Source: Mitsuaria sp. WAJ17
GTDB lineage: Bacteria > Pseudomonadota > Gammaproteobacteria > Burkholderiales > Burkholderiaceae_C
Assembly (NCBI RefSeq): GCF_014174515.1
Contig: NZ_JACJUG010000003.1
Coordinates: forward strand, 233,959-297,958
Direction: 5' to 3'
DNA length: 64,000 nucleotides
Position 1 is the first letter of the stretch, and every line of letters begins with the position of its first letter. The notes under the pieces are model-generated. The model was given only the letters and a program-made list of their open reading frames with translations. It made no database searches and was not told the origin of the DNA. This document shows positions 17,049-25,101 of the stretch, piece after piece. A program made the translations under genes and the position numbers.

Positions 17049-17903
17049 TCAACCCTGGGCCACCGGGCGGCGCGGGTCGGCCGACCATTCGCTCCACGAA
17101 CCTGGATAGAGGCGCGAGCCCCGCAGCCCTGCATGCTCCATGGCCAGCAGGTTGTGGCAGGCGGTGACGCCCGAGCCGCACTGGTGCACGACTTCCGAGG
17201 CGGCGAAGGGCGGCAGCAGGGCTTGGAAGTCGGCCCGCAGCTGCTGCGCCGGCTTGAAACGGCCGTCGGCCTGCAGGTTGTCCTTGAAGAAGCGGTTCAG
17301 GGCACCGGGGATGTGGCCGGCCTGCTTGTCCAGGGGCTCCACCTCGCCGCGGAAGCGTTCGCCGGCCCGGGCATCCAGCAGACGCACGCGGCCCAGCTGG
17401 GCCTGCAGGGCATCGGCGCTGAGGGAAGGCGCGATCGAGGCGCTCGCCTGGAAACTGCCCCTGCGTGTGCCGGGCACTTCGGTGCTCAGCGAGCCGCCGG
17501 CGGCCAGCCAGGCCGCGAGGCCGCCATCCAGCACGGCCACGGCCTCGTGGCCCAGCCAGCGCAGCATCCACCAGACGCGCGCCGCGTACATGCCGCCCTG
17601 GCCGTCATAGGCCACCACCTGCATGCCGGCGTCCAGCCCCAGGGCAGTCAGGCGCTGGGCGAAGGCCGTCGGATCAGGCAGGGGATGGCGACCGGTGAAG
17701 ACCTGACCCTCGCCTGCCTTGGGGGCGCTGAGCTCGCGGTCCAGGTGCAGGTAGTGCGCGCCGGGCAGGTGGCCCTGGGCATAGGCGCGCTCGCCAGCGG
17801 TGGTGTCCGCCAGGTCGAAGCTGGCGTCGATCAAGAGGAGCGGGTGGGCAGCGGCCTGCAGGGTCTGCAGTTCCTGGGCGCTGATGAGGGTGGTGTGGCT
17901 CAT
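17049..17903 (-). CDS. sseA: 3-mercaptopyruvate/thiosulfate sulfurtransferase (two rhodanese domains)
   Basis: A 284-residue tandem rhodanese. The N-terminal domain is inactive-type (GHLPGAHYLHLDRELSAP, MYAARVWWMLRWLG). The C-terminal domain has the active loop CGSGVTACHNL, whose Gly-Ser-Gly after the cysteine favours mercaptopyruvate over thiosulfate. It transfers sulfur to cyanide or thiol acceptors and takes part in cysteine catabolism in the cytoplasm. Its start overlaps the stop of the EamA transporter gene by 4 bases (ATGA), so the two are co-translated. Confidence 0.92.
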   Translation of the reverse strand: MSHTTLISAQELQTLQAAAHPLLLIDASFDLADTTAGERAYAQGHLPGAHYLHLDRELSAPKAGEGQVFTGRHPLPDPTAFAQRLTALGLDAGMQVVAYDGQGGMYAARVWWMLRWLGHEAVAVLDGGLAAWLAAGGSLSTEVPGTRRGSFQASASIAPSLSADALQAQLGRVRLLDARAGERFRGEVEPLDKQAGHIPGALNRFFKDNLQADGRFKPAQQLRADFQALLPPFAASEVVHQCGSGVTACHNLLAMEHAGLRGSRLYPGSWSEWSADPRRPVAQG

Positions 17904-18808
17904 GATTCGGTCGTGCCTTGCGGGCTGTCAGGGGGGAGGCTGCGTGTGCGCAGCAGCGTGGCCGCGAGGCCGGCGCCGACGATCAGCAGCATGCCCAGTA
18001 TCGCAGCCGGGTCCAGGCGTTCCTGGAAGATCCAGACGCCGTAGAGGCAGGCAAAGACGATGCCCAGGTATTGAAGGCTGGCGTTGACCAGGGTCTTGCC
18101 ATGGCGGTAGGCGGCCGTCATCAGCAGCTGTGCCGCCGTGGCCAGCAGGCCCACCGCCAGCAGCAGCAGCAGGCCACGTCCGCTGTGGGCATGCCAGACC
18201 GTGGCCTGGCCCCAGCGCTCGCAAAGGTTGACCAGCGCACCGGCCAGCGCGCTGCCCAGCGAGAAGTAGAAGACGATGCGGTACTCCGGCTCGCCCGCGC
18301 GCCCCAGGGCCGTCACCTGCAGATAGGCCATGGCCGCGAGCATGCCGGCCAGCAGCCCGGCCAGGCCGTACCAGGCCTGCTCCTGGTGCATGGCGGGACG
18401 CAGCACAAGGGCCACCCCCAGGAAGCCGGCCAGCACGCAGGCCACCAGTCGCCCATCCACGCGCCGGCCGCCCATCAGCACGCTGCCGCCGATGAGGAAC
18501 AGCGCCATCCACACCGAGGACATGTAGTTGAGCGTCATCGCTGTCGGCAGGGGCAGCTTGCCGATGGCGTAGAACCACAGCGAGAGGGCGGCCACGCCAG
18601 AGAGCCCGCGCCAGAAATGCATGGCCGGCACGGCGGTGCGCAGGCTCAGCCCGCGAGCCAGCACCAGGCCTGAGACCATGGCCACGCCGACCAGGCCGCG
18701 GTACATGACGATCTCGCCCGAGCCGTACGCGGCCGAAGCCAGCTTGACGCAGACGCCCATGGTGGCGAAGAGCAGGGTGGCCAGGGCCATCATGAGGGAA
18801 GCAGGCAT
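17900..18808 (-). CDS. DMT-superfamily (EamA) transporter
   Basis: A 302-residue inner-membrane protein with about ten hydrophobic segments in two EamA repeats. The repeats are marked by ALATLLFATMGVCVKLASAAYGS at the start and ASLQYLGIVFACLYGVWIFQERLDPAAILGMLLI near the end. The substrate is unknown; relatives export amino acids or metabolites. It is directly upstream of and coupled to the sulfurtransferase gene, which hints at a sulfur-containing substrate, but that is only a guess. Confidence 0.88.
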   Translation of the reverse strand: MPASLMMALATLLFATMGVCVKLASAAYGSGEIVMYRGLVGVAMVSGLVLARGLSLRTAVPAMHFWRGLSGVAALSLWFYAIGKLPLPTAMTLNYMSSVWMALFLIGGSVLMGGRRVDGRLVACVLAGFLGVALVLRPAMHQEQAWYGLAGLLAGMLAAMAYLQVTALGRAGEPEYRIVFYFSLGSALAGALVNLCERWGQATVWHAHSGRGLLLLLAVGLLATAAQLLMTAAYRHGKTLVNASLQYLGIVFACLYGVWIFQERLDPAAILGMLLIVGAGLAATLLRTRSLPPDSPQGTTES

Positions 18809-18833
18809 CGTGCGGCGCAGATTAAGGGCAAAG

Positions 18834-18869
18834 AAAAAACCGCCCAGGGCGCGGGGCCGTTGGGCGGTT
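18834..18869 (-). terminator. Intrinsic terminator of the Rieske oxygenase gene
   Basis: On the minus strand AACCGCCCA (18869-18861) pairs with TGGGCGGTT (18846-18838) and is followed by TTTTTT (18839-18834). It lies 19 bases after the Rieske gene stop and separates it from the EamA gene. Confidence 0.8.
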
Positions 18870-18887
18870 GGTGGACGCCCGGGGGCG

Positions 18888-19994
18888 TCAGAACTTCATT
18901 TCGCGGCGGTACCACTCATGGAAGTGCTTCATGCCGTCCTCCATGGGGCTCTGGTAGGGGCCGACCTCGTTGTCGCCGCGGTCCATCAGGGCCTTGCGGC
19001 CCCAGTCCATGCGCAGCGCGATCTCGTCGTCCTCGATGCAGGTCTCCATGTAGGCAGCCTGATTGGCCTCGACGAAGTCGCGCTCGAAGGCGGCGATTTC
19101 CTCGGGGTAGTAGAACTCGACGATATTGGTCGTCTTCTGCGGGCCCTTGGGATGCAGGGTGGAGACCACCAGCACGTGCGGGTACCACTCGACCATGATG
19201 TGCGGGTACAGCGTCAGCCAGATCGCACCCTGCTCGGGCGGCTGGCCGTTGCGCAAGCTCAGCACCTGCTCGTGCCATTTCTTGTAGACAGGCGAACCCG
19301 GCGTCTTCAGATCCTTGTGGATGCCCACGGTCTGCACCGAGTGGTTGCTGCCGAATTCCCAGGCGAGGTCGTCGCAGGTCACGAATTGCCCCAGGCCGGG
19401 GTGGAAGGGGCCGACGTGGTAGTCCTCCAGATAGACCTCAATGAAGGTCTTCCAGTTGTAGTCGCACTCGTGCACCTGGACTTTGTCCAACACGTAGCCG
19501 CTGAAGTCCAGGTCCTGGGCCTTCGCGATGCGGGACAGCTCGCCAGCGATGTCGCGACCGTTGTCCTCGAACAGCAGGCCGTTCCAGTCACGCAGCTTGT
19601 AGCGGTTCAGGTGCTGGCAGGGGTCGTGGTCGAAGTGCGGGGCGCCGATCAGGGTGCCCTTGAGGTCGTAGGTCCAGCGGTGCAGCGGGCAGACGATGTT
19701 GCTCTTCGTATTGCCCCGGCCGCGCAGCATCACCGCCTGCCGGTGGCGGCAGACGTTGGAGATCAGCTCGATGCCCTCCGGCGTGCGCACGAGCGCGCGC
19801 CCGTCGCCCTCTTGGGGCAGTGCGTAGTAATCACCCACCTCGGGCACGCTGAGGGCGTGGCCAAGGTAGCGGGGTCCTGGCTGGAAGATGAGCTCGAGTT
19901 CCCTGCGGAACAAGCCCTCGTCGAAGTAGGAGGAAACGGGCAGCTGGGTGATGCTGCTGTCAAGCGCTGAGAGAGTGAGGCTCAGGTCGGACAT
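18888..19994 (-). CDS. Rieske [2Fe-2S] ring-hydroxylating oxygenase alpha-subunit-like protein
   Basis: A 368-residue protein. The Rieske cluster ligands are Cys82-x-His84 and Cys102-x2-His105. The mononuclear iron site follows in the NWKTFIEVYLEDYHVGPFHPG region, with His193 and His198. The family includes aromatic-ring dioxygenases and demethylases, and no ferredoxin or reductase partner lies beside it. I chose the ATG at 19994 (MSDLSLTLS), which has GGAGA 11 bases upstream. The ATG at 20027 is less likely. In related bacteria this gene is also found divergent from xseB-ispA-dxs. The substrate is unknown. Confidence 0.9.
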   Translation of the reverse strand: MSDLSLTLSALDSSITQLPVSSYFDEGLFRRELELIFQPGPRYLGHALSVPEVGDYYALPQEGDGRALVRTPEGIELISNVCRHRQAVMLRGRGNTKSNIVCPLHRWTYDLKGTLIGAPHFDHDPCQHLNRYKLRDWNGLLFEDNGRDIAGELSRIAKAQDLDFSGYVLDKVQVHECDYNWKTFIEVYLEDYHVGPFHPGLGQFVTCDDLAWEFGSNHSVQTVGIHKDLKTPGSPVYKKWHEQVLSLRNGQPPEQGAIWLTLYPHIMVEWYPHVLVVSTLHPKGPQKTTNIVEFYYPEEIAAFERDFVEANQAAYMETCIEDDEIALRMDWGRKALMDRGDNEVGPYQSPMEDGMKHFHEWYRREMKF

Positions 19995-20352
19995 GATCCA
20001 AGAGGGTCTCCAAGAAACCAATGTCAACCCCCCGGGCCCGTCATCAGATCAGGGCAGCTGCTTCAGGTGCGGGACCGGGTTTGTGTCAAAAAGCCCGGCC
20101 AATCTCGCGGCGAGGCACTGCATGTCGAGGAATTTCGATGTGCGGCGCCGCCATGCGATGGCCGGGCTCCCGAAGTCCGCCACCTGGTAGGGCAGCGGGC
20201 GAGGGCGGGATTGTACCCGGGTCGCGGGAGCGCCGCCTGCTGAGTTGGATCAAGGATCAGGGCCTTTGGCCGAGGTGGACTGGTTACATTGCTCCCTTCG
20301 GTGGTGAGCGGGGCATGTTGGTAGCCCACTACAATGCGCCTTTCGCATTTTT
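19995..20352. other. Intergenic region between divergent Rieske and xseB genes
   Basis: These 358 bases hold the 5' ends of two divergent transcripts. A TACAAT at 20330-20335, 17 bases before xseB, resembles a -10 box, but I see no good -35 at 16-18 bp. On the minus strand a TTGACA about 35 bases before the Rieske start has no convincing -10. I see no RNA gene or small open frame with a ribosome site. Confidence 0.4.
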
Positions 20353-20625
20353 ATGAGCAAAGCCACAGCGACTCCCCGTCTGGCCTCCGGCGCATCGTCC
20401 GATGAGCCTGGAATCGCCCAGAAAATCAGCTACGAGCAGGCGCTCGATGAGCTGGAGCGACTCGTGGCTGCCATGGAAGCGGGGCAACTGCCCTTGGACC
20501 AGTTACTTGACAGTTACCGTCGGGGCGCCGAGCTCCTGGCCTTGTGCCGGGATCGTCTGCAGGCCGTCGAGCAGCAGGTCAAGGTGCTGGAGACGGGCGA
20601 AATGCGTCCGTGGGAGGACGAATAA
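20353..20625 (+). CDS. xseB: Exodeoxyribonuclease VII small subunit
   Basis: A 90-residue helical protein. The conserved core [20 protein letters not shown] and [22 protein letters not shown] is characteristic, followed by VEQQVKVLE. XseB forms a multimer with XseA to make an exonuclease that degrades ssDNA into oligonucleotides. xseA is not in the window. It is the first gene of an operon with ispA (3-base gap) and dxs, an arrangement conserved in many proteobacteria. Confidence 0.95.
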   Translation: MSKATATPRLASGASSDEPGIAQKISYEQALDELERLVAAMEAGQLPLDQLLDSYRRGAELLALCRDRLQAVEQQVKVLETGEMRPWEDE

Positions 20626-20628
20626 GGA

Positions 20629-21516
20629 ATGGATGCAGGCGTGTTTGATCAATGGGCCGCGCGCAGTCTGGCGCAGGTGGAACAGGCATTGGATGATTGG
20701 ACGCCGGCTGATGCCCCGGCAGGGCTGGGCGAAGCCATGCGATACGCCGTGCTCGGTGCCGGCAAGCGGCTGCGACCGCTGCTGGTGCTGGCAGCCGCCG
20801 AGGCCGCCGCGGCCCAGGGCGAGGCCGCGCTGCGAGCCGCCTGTGCCGTCGAGCTGATCCACGCCTACTCCCTGGTCCACGACGACATGCCCTGCATGGA
20901 CAACGACGTCCTGCGCCGCGGCAAACCCACCGTGCACGTGCAGTTCGGCGAGGCCCAGGCCATGCTGGCCGGCGATGCCATGCAGGCCCTGGCCTTCGAG
21001 GTGCTGACACCCGATGGCGGCATGGATGCCCCGTTGCAGGCCCGGTTGTGCCGCCTGCTGGCGCGTGCCTCCGGCCATGCCGGCATGGCGGGCGGCCAGG
21101 CCATCGACCTCGCCAGTATCGGCAAGTTCCTGAACGAGGATACCCTGCGCGACATGCACCGCCGCAAGACCGGCGTGCTGCTGCAGGCCAGCGTGTTGAT
21201 GGGCGCCGCCTGTGGCGACGTCTCCGAGTCCGCCTGGCAGGCCCTCAGCGCTTACGGCTCGGCCCTGGGCCTGGCCTTCCAGGTGGTCGATGACATCCTG
21301 GACGTCACCCAGGACTCGGCCGTGCTGGGCAAGACCGCCGGCAAGGACCAGGCCTGCGACAAACCCACCTACGTGAGCCTGCTCGGCCTGGACGGCGCCC
21401 GCAGCTACGCCGAGCAGCTGCGGGCCCAGGCCCATGCGGCGCTGGCCGCCAGCGGCCTCGAGAACACGGCCTGGCTCAGCGTGCTGGCCGACAAGGTCGT
21501 GGATCGCGACAACTGA
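20629..21516 (+). CDS. ispA: Polyprenyl synthase, (2E,6E)-farnesyl diphosphate synthase
   Basis: A 295-residue short-chain prenyltransferase. The first aspartate-rich motif is DDMPCMDND at about residues 85-93, and the second is DDILD near 221-225. The Gly-Lys-Arg motif ([13 protein letters not shown], near 44) binds the isopentenyl diphosphate. It condenses IPP with DMAPP/GPP to farnesyl diphosphate for quinones and undecaprenyl carriers. It sits between xseB and dxs, which supplies the pathway entry step. Confidence 0.95.
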   Translation: MDAGVFDQWAARSLAQVEQALDDWTPADAPAGLGEAMRYAVLGAGKRLRPLLVLAAAEAAAAQGEAALRAACAVELIHAYSLVHDDMPCMDNDVLRRGKPTVHVQFGEAQAMLAGDAMQALAFEVLTPDGGMDAPLQARLCRLLARASGHAGMAGGQAIDLASIGKFLNEDTLRDMHRRKTGVLLQASVLMGAACGDVSESAWQALSAYGSALGLAFQVVDDILDVTQDSAVLGKTAGKDQACDKPTYVSLLGLDGARSYAEQLRAQAHAALAASGLENTAWLSVLADKVVDRDN

Positions 21517-21541
21517 CCCCCAAGAAGAAGCAGGGTTCCCC

Positions 21542-23464
21542 ATGAGCTTTCCCTTGCTGCAGACCATCGACAGCCCCGCCGACCTGCGCCGCCTGCCGCG
21601 CGCGCAGCTCAAGCAGCTGGCTGACGAGCTGCGTGCCTATGTGCTGGACAGCGTGTCCAGGACCGGCGGCCATCTGGGCTCCAACCTGGGCACGGTCGAG
21701 CTGACGGTGGCGTTGCACTACGTCTTCAACACGCCCGAGGACCGCCTGGTCTGGGACGTGGGCCACCAGACCTATCCGCACAAGGTGCTGACGGGCCGGC
21801 GCGACCGCATGCCCGGCCTGCGCCAATTGGGCGGCATCAGCGGCTTCCCGCGCCGCGACGAGAGCGAGTACGACACCTTCGGCACGGGTCATTCCTCCAC
21901 CTCGATCTCCGCGGCCCACGGCATGGCCATGGCCGCCAAGATCAAGGGCGAGAATCGCAAGGCCGTGGCCATCATCGGTGACGGCGCCATGACCGCGGGC
22001 ATGGCCTTTGAGGCCCTCAACAACGCGGGCGTCGCCCATGGCGGCCTGATGGGCGACGTGTTGGTGATCCTGAACGACAACGACATGTCGATCAGCCCGC
22101 CCGTCGGTGCCCTCAACAAGTACCTGGCCCGCCTGATGAGCGGCAGCTTCTACGCCGCCGCCCGCGAAGGTGCCAAGAGCGTGCTGAAGAACACGCCCCT
22201 GTACGAGTTCGCCCGTCGTTTCGAGGAGCACACCAAGGGCATGGTGGTGCCCGGCACCATCTTCGAGGAGTTCGGCTTCAACTACGTCGGCCCCATCGAC
22301 GGCCACGACCTCGACTCCTTGATTCCCACGCTGGAGAACCTGCGCGACCGCGGCGGCCCGCAGTTCCTGCACGTGGTGACCAAGAAGGGTGCCGGCTACA
22401 AGCTGGCCGAGGCCGACCCGGTCAAGTACCACGCGGCCTCGGGCAAGTTTGATCCGGCCGTGGGCTTCGTCAAGTCCGCCACGCCGGCCAAGCCGACCTT
22501 CACGCAGATCTTCGGCGAATGGCTGTGCGACATGGCCGAGCAGGACCCGCGCCTGGTGGGCATCACGCCGGCCATGCGCGAGGGCTCGGGCATGGTGGAG
22601 TTCCACAAGCGCTTCCCCACCCGCTATCACGACGTCGGCATCGCCGAGCAGCATTCGGTGACCTTCGCCGCTGGCCTGGCCTGCGAGGGCCTCAAGCCAG
22701 TCGTGGCCATCTACTCGACATTCCTGCAGCGCGCCTACGACCAGTTGGTCCATGACGTTGCCCTGCAGAACCTGGATGTGCTTTTCGCCCTGGACCGCGC
22801 CGGCCTGGTCGGTGCCGATGGCGCCACGCATGCCGGCAACTACGACATCGCCTTCACCCGCTGCATCCCGTTGATGAGCGTGCTGACCCCGGCCGACGAG
22901 AACGAGTGCCGCCAGGCGCTGTACACCGGCTACCAGCACGAAGGCCCGGTGACGGTGCGCTACCCGCGCGGATCCGGCGTGGGCACGGCCATCGAGAAGG
23001 ACATGCAGGCCTGGCCTTGGGGCAAGGGCGAGATCCGCCGCGAGTCCGGCAAGGCCCAGGGCCGCTCGGGCGCACCGCGCATCGCCATCCTGGCCTTCGG
23101 CACCGTGCTGTACCCTGCCCTGCAGGCCGCCGAGCAGCTGGACGCGACCGTGGCCAATATGCGCTTCGTGAAACCGCTGGACATCGACCTCGTGCGCCAG
23201 TTGGCCGAGAGCCATGACGCGCTGGTGACGGTCGAAGAGGGCTGCATCATGGGCGGCGCAGGCAGTGCGGTGATGGAGGCCCTGCAGTCCATGGGCCTGA
23301 ACCTGCCGGTGCTGCAGCTGGGGCTGCCGGACCAGTTCGTCGAGCACGGCGACCCGGCCAAGCTGATGGCCATGTGCGGTCTGGATGCGACGGGCATCGC
23401 CCAATCCATCCTGCAGCGATTCGGTGCGCGCCCTGAGCTGCTGCGTCCAGCCGCCAACGAGTGA
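21542..23464 (+). CDS. dxs: 1-deoxy-D-xylulose-5-phosphate synthase
   Basis: A 640-residue thiamine-diphosphate enzyme that condenses pyruvate and glyceraldehyde 3-phosphate, the first step of the MEP isoprenoid pathway. Visible regions are [17 protein letters not shown], the ThDP motif [18 protein letters not shown] with [12 protein letters not shown], the transketolase-like domain [20 protein letters not shown], and the C-terminal domain with [13 protein letters not shown]. An AAGAAGCAGG ribosome site precedes the ATG at 21542. It is the third gene of the operon. A GC-rich hairpin (about 23473-23490) follows the stop. Confidence 0.97.
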   Translation: MSFPLLQTIDSPADLRRLPRAQLKQLADELRAYVLDSVSRTGGHLGSNLGTVELTVALHYVFNTPEDRLVWDVGHQTYPHKVLTGRRDRMPGLRQLGGISGFPRRDESEYDTFGTGHSSTSISAAHGMAMAAKIKGENRKAVAIIGDGAMTAGMAFEALNNAGVAHGGLMGDVLVILNDNDMSISPPVGALNKYLARLMSGSFYAAAREGAKSVLKNTPLYEFARRFEEHTKGMVVPGTIFEEFGFNYVGPIDGHDLDSLIPTLENLRDRGGPQFLHVVTKKGAGYKLAEADPVKYHAASGKFDPAVGFVKSATPAKPTFTQIFGEWLCDMAEQDPRLVGITPAMREGSGMVEFHKRFPTRYHDVGIAEQHSVTFAAGLACEGLKPVVAIYSTFLQRAYDQLVHDVALQNLDVLFALDRAGLVGADGATHAGNYDIAFTRCIPLMSVLTPADENECRQALYTGYQHEGPVTVRYPRGSGVGTAIEKDMQAWPWGKGEIRRESGKAQGRSGAPRIAILAFGTVLYPALQAAEQLDATVANMRFVKPLDIDLVRQLAESHDALVTVEEGCIMGGAGSAVMEALQSMGLNLPVLQLGLPDQFVEHGDPAKLMAMCGLDATGIAQSILQRFGARPELLRPAANE

Positions 23465-23644
23465 AGGTGTGGGCAGGCCCCGCGGCCTGCTGCCCTGCCT
23501 GCCCGAGTGAAGCCCGGCCTGCCCAGACCGACGGCTGATGTCACGCGGCAGGCATTTTTAGAGACCTTGCCCGCACGGGTTTCCCCGGGTCGTGTCATGC
23601 TTGCGGCTTCCGGTGCTTCACCTGGCCGGCCGTATTCCTCGCAT

Positions 23645-24439
23645 ATGAACCAAGTCACCAGCAGTCTGCACATCCCCGACACCCAGAGCGAGCGCGACGA
23701 GCGTCATCTCGTGATCCAGCGCGTCGGCGTCAAGGATGTGCGCTATCCGCTGCAGCTGCGCCTGGACCGTGACACCCAGCCCACCGTGGGCACCTGGACC
23801 CTGGACGTGATGCTGCCCGCCGAGAAGAAGGGCACCCACATGTCCCGCTTCGTGGCCTGGCTGGATGCGCTGAAGCAGCCCCTGGATGCCGCCGTGCTGC
23901 GCCACCTTCACGAGGAGATGCTGGCCAAGCTGGAGGCCCGCGAGGGCCGCATCGAGGTGCGCTTCACCTTCTTTCTGCGCAAGCGCGCGCCGGTCTCCGG
24001 CATCGAGAGCCTGCTGGACTACCAGGGCGCCTTCATCACCGAGACCCGCGAGGGCCGCAGCCGCGTCTGGCTGGAGATCGCCGCGCCGGTGAAGAGCCTG
24101 TGCCCCTGCTCCAAGGAGATCTCGGATTACGGGGCCCACAACCAGCGCTCGCTGGTCACCATCCGCGTCGAACTGCTGGACGACAGCCTGGGCCTCGCCG
24201 AACTGGTGCGCGCCGCTGAGCTGAGCGCCTCCAGCGAGATCTGGCCGCTGCTCAAGCGGGCCGATGAAAAGTGGATCACCGAGCATGCCTACGAGAACCC
24301 CAAGTTCGTCGAGGACCTGGTGCGTGACGTGGCCCTGCGCCTCAATGCCGAGCCGCGCATCGGCGCCTACCGGGCCGAGGTGGAGAACTTCGAGTCCATC
24401 CATAACCACAGCGCCTACGCCTGCATCGAGCGCGGCTGA
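23645..24439 (+). CDS. folE2: GTP cyclohydrolase I type 2 (FolE2)
   Basis: A 264-residue enzyme of the FolE2/YgcM-YciA tunnelling fold. It converts GTP to 7,8-dihydroneopterin triphosphate for folate and queuosine-type pathways. The signature is [21 protein letters not shown], with the catalytic cysteine region, plus the early [18 protein letters not shown]. FolE2 works with various metals and often serves when zinc is scarce. I used the ATG at 23645 (MNQVTSS), which fits the family start. There is no obvious terminator before it, so it may be read from dxs or from its own promoter in the 180-base gap. Confidence 0.94.
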   Translation: MNQVTSSLHIPDTQSERDERHLVIQRVGVKDVRYPLQLRLDRDTQPTVGTWTLDVMLPAEKKGTHMSRFVAWLDALKQPLDAAVLRHLHEEMLAKLEAREGRIEVRFTFFLRKRAPVSGIESLLDYQGAFITETREGRSRVWLEIAAPVKSLCPCSKEISDYGAHNQRSLVTIRVELLDDSLGLAELVRAAELSASSEIWPLLKRADEKWITEHAYENPKFVEDLVRDVALRLNAEPRIGAYRAEVENFESIHNHSAYACIERG

Positions 24440-25101
24440 GCGGGCGCACCCGAGCGCGGCTTGAGTTGAACGCCTCGATCTCAGCGCCTCGATCGCAGCG
24501 ACTTCAGCCGAGCGCCAGCCTGCAGCTGGCACGCCCGCGGTGCGGGTGCTCCAGCTGTCGGCGTCGGGCAGGCCCGCCTTGCAGCCTGGGCGCAACAGCC
24601 GTCCCCGTTGCCGCGCTCCGGATTTGTCCCAGGCCCCGTGAATTGTTGGCGGGGTGGCCTGCTTGAGGCCGAATATTCGTCGGCGGGCAATGAAAGACCA
24701 ATGTGAGTCCAGTGGGCGGCGCTTCTCAGGGTCTGACCCGAGCTGCAGACGGCAGCGACCGTCCAGACGTGGCGACAGGGCGCTTGGCAATGGGTGATGG
24801 CCCTCTTCTGTATTCGCCAGCAGCGAATGCCACATTCGCGTGCTCGGGGTGCTAGCAAGTTTCGGCGGGATGCGCCTCAGGGATTGGGCGTAGACGTCGC
24901 CAGAAAGCCTCACCGTTTTCTCAGCGGAACTTGGCGAAACATTCCGTATCACGGTCTCAAGAATGCGACTTGCCCGGCAGCGGATCCTCTGAAATCCGCG
25001 CCCGGCAAAGGCCGCGCCAGCCGTGAGGCTGGTGCAACAGAGACGAGGGACGGGCCGCCACATTCCAAAACCATTGGCGGCTCCATGCAGGAGCAATTGA
25101 A
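24440..25101. other. 662-base gene-free region before the TonB-dependent receptor
   Basis: I find no open frame with a ribosome site and no rRNA or tRNA. A notable element is ATTCGC (24812), GCGAAT (24823) and ATTCGC (24834), three alternating inverted 6-mers at 11-base steps. They could form two mutually exclusive small hairpins or a protein-binding array. A small GACGG/CCGTC hairpin lies near 24750. A cobalamin riboswitch was looked for and not found. The final 40 bases form the leader of the receptor gene, with AGGAG about 8 bases before the ATG. Confidence 0.4.

Noticed and set aside
19995..20352. Possible small gene or RNA between the Rieske and xseB genes
   Set aside because: No open frame with a ribosome site, no hairpin with a U-run and no convincing promoter pair was found.
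24440..25101. Possible cobalamin riboswitch before the TonB-dependent receptor
   Set aside because: I looked for the B12 box (AGCCAGGAGACCTGCC type) and found no close match. The GCCAGCC/GGCTGG hairpin near 25020 is not enough.
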